From contig NJEJ01000089.1 in NCBI GenBank assembly GCA_002255025.1, positions 1 through 5,963 of the forward strand: 5,963 bases of DNA, read 5' to 3'. Positions 5,503 through 5,963 of this stretch are shown here, in pieces. How positions within the stretch are numbered: the stretch's first letter is position 1; each line of letters opens with the position of its first letter. The notes under the pieces are model-generated. The model made no database searches, had not been told where the DNA came from, and saw nothing but the letters and a program-made list of their open reading frames with translations. The stretch comes from Candidatus Bathyarchaeota archaeon ex4484_135 (GTDB taxonomy: Archaea; Thermoproteota; Bathyarchaeia; EX4484-135). A program made the position numbers and the translations under genes.

Positions 5503-5563
5503 GGCCACGTGATGAGGACTTACCCGTCAGATGGGTGAATGATGGCCCGGTTGGCTGATGGCC
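5503..5563 (+). ncRNA. Candidate C/D box 2'-O-methylation guide sRNA
   Basis: In the 153-bp gap between two genes, the elements of an archaeal C/D box sRNA occur in order. The 5' stem GGCCA (5503-5507) pairs with TGGCC (5559-5563). Box C is a perfect GTGATGA (5509-5515), followed by a 12-nt guide (5516-5527) and a D'-like CAGA (5528-5531, one base off CTGA). A C'-like segment follows at 5536-5545 (TGAATGA, or ATGATGG in another register), then a second guide of 9-12 nt, and a perfect box D CTGA (5555-5558). The total of about 61 nt is normal for archaeal sRNAs, which direct fibrillarin, Nop5 and L7Ae to methylate rRNA or tRNA. By the D+5 rule the guides would modify a G in ACGGGUAAG and a C in CCAACCGGG. 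D' and C' are imperfect, and the rRNA of this organism is not in the window, so targets are open. Confidence 0.62.
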
Positions 5564-5570
5564 CCACGTG

Positions 5571-5577
5571 CTTATTA
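5571..5577 (+). promoter_or_regulatory. TATA box for the MoeB/ThiF-like gene
   Basis: CTTATTA lies about 34 nt upstream of the ATG at 5608, placing the transcript start near 5600. No convincing Shine-Dalgarno precedes the ATG, so a nearly leaderless transcript is likely. A short AGGAG (5577-5581) / CTCCT (5595-5599) inverted repeat sits between the box and the start. Confidence 0.45.
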
Positions 5578-5607
5578 GGAGTGAAAACGCCTATCTCCTG
5601 ATTCGAG

Positions 5608-5963
5608 ATGCAGAGCGAGGGGCTCCTGAGGTATGACCGGCAGATTAAGGTCGAGGGCTTTGGCAGAGAAGGCCAGCTCAAGCTCAAGCAGGCCTGCGTG
5701 GCTGTAATAGGGCTCGGAGGCCTGGGCTGTCCATCCGCCACCTACCTGGCCATGTCCGGGATAGGACGGCTCAAGCTCGTGGATAAGGGCAGGATCGACC
5801 TGAGCGACCTGAACAGGCAGTTCCTGTACGGGCCCGAAGACCTCGGCAAGCCGAAGGCCAGGGTGGCTGCCGAGAGACTGGGGAGCTTGAACCCGGACGT
5901 GGAAGTAGAGGCCCTAGAAATCGAGCTGGATGAGAACAGCCTGCCCGAGGTCCTCGACGGCGT
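5608..5963 (+). CDS. MoeB/ThiF-type E1-like adenylyltransferase, N-terminal part (partial)
   Basis: The gene runs off the right edge after 118 codons. Visible family marks are RYDRQI (8-13), the nucleotide-binding GLGGLG (35-40), VDKGRIDLSDLNRQF (58-72) with its conserved Arg and Gln, and the Lys in DLGKPKA (78-84). Together these form the ATP-binding half of the MoeB/ThiF/HesA fold. Such enzymes adenylate the C-terminal glycine of ubiquitin-like sulfur carriers (MoaD, ThiS, or archaeal SAMP/Urm1 types) for molybdopterin synthesis, tRNA thiolation or protein conjugation. The part that would show the zinc CxxC pairs, the catalytic cysteine or a rhodanese domain lies outside, so MoeB, ThiF and UbaA-like forms cannot be separated. 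The ATG at 5608 fits the usual short N-terminus and the TATA box at 5571-5577. Nearby thi4 is of the sulfide-using type and would not require a ThiF. Confidence 0.9.
   Translation, partial: MQSEGLLRYDRQIKVEGFGREGQLKLKQACVAVIGLGGLGCPSATYLAMSGIGRLKLVDKGRIDLSDLNRQFLYGPEDLGKPKARVAAERLGSLNPDVEVEALEIELDENSLPEVLDG

Overview
The window reads as a gene-dense archaeal chromosome segment. The archaeal assignment rests on the N-terminus of an archaeal-type 20S proteasome alpha subunit at the left edge (minus strand), an archaeal-type thiamine thiazole synthase (Thi4) with histidine in place of the yeast sulfur-donor cysteine, a DUF2096-like protein, TATA boxes at leaderless-transcript spacing, Shine-Dalgarno sites of the GGTGAT/GGAGGTG type, and a likely C/D box guide sRNA. 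Heavy use of AGG (Arg) and ATA (Ile) codons and the sRNA fit a thermophile. I infer a Thermoproteota/TACK-type lineage, but no rRNA is present to confirm it.

Layout. 1-77 (-): start of psmA with its promoter. 224-1308 (+): a putative operon of a winged-helix protein (frameshifted as given) and two small helical proteins that resemble each other and overlap by 4 nt. 1288-2709 (-): a 4-hydroxybutyryl-CoA dehydratase family flavoprotein, convergent with and overlapping the operon. 2802-2951 (+): a possible 49-aa single-span membrane protein, coupled to thi4 at 2957-3644, which has an internal deletion plus frameshift. 3641-4168 (-): DUF2096-like protein, tail to tail with thi4. 4261-5454 (+): MurG/GT28-like glycosyltransferase, sharing a 92-bp divergent promoter region with the DUF2096-like gene. 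5503-5563 (+): candidate C/D box sRNA. 5608-end (+): MoeB/ThiF-type E1-like enzyme, cut by the window edge.

The genes do not form one pathway. The loose themes are cofactor and sulfur-transfer metabolism (Thi4, E1-like enzyme), protein turnover (proteasome; the E1-like enzyme could serve a SAMP/Urm1-like modifier, which is inference), one enzyme family known from archaeal carbon-fixation cycles, and RNA modification. I see no CRISPR array, insertion sequence, tRNA or rRNA. The points most worth checking are the disrupted thi4, the frameshifted winged-helix gene, the C/D sRNA, the altered cluster-ligand region of the dehydratase, and the pair of related small helical proteins. Two broken genes within about 3 kb also raise the possibility of base-calling or assembly errors.
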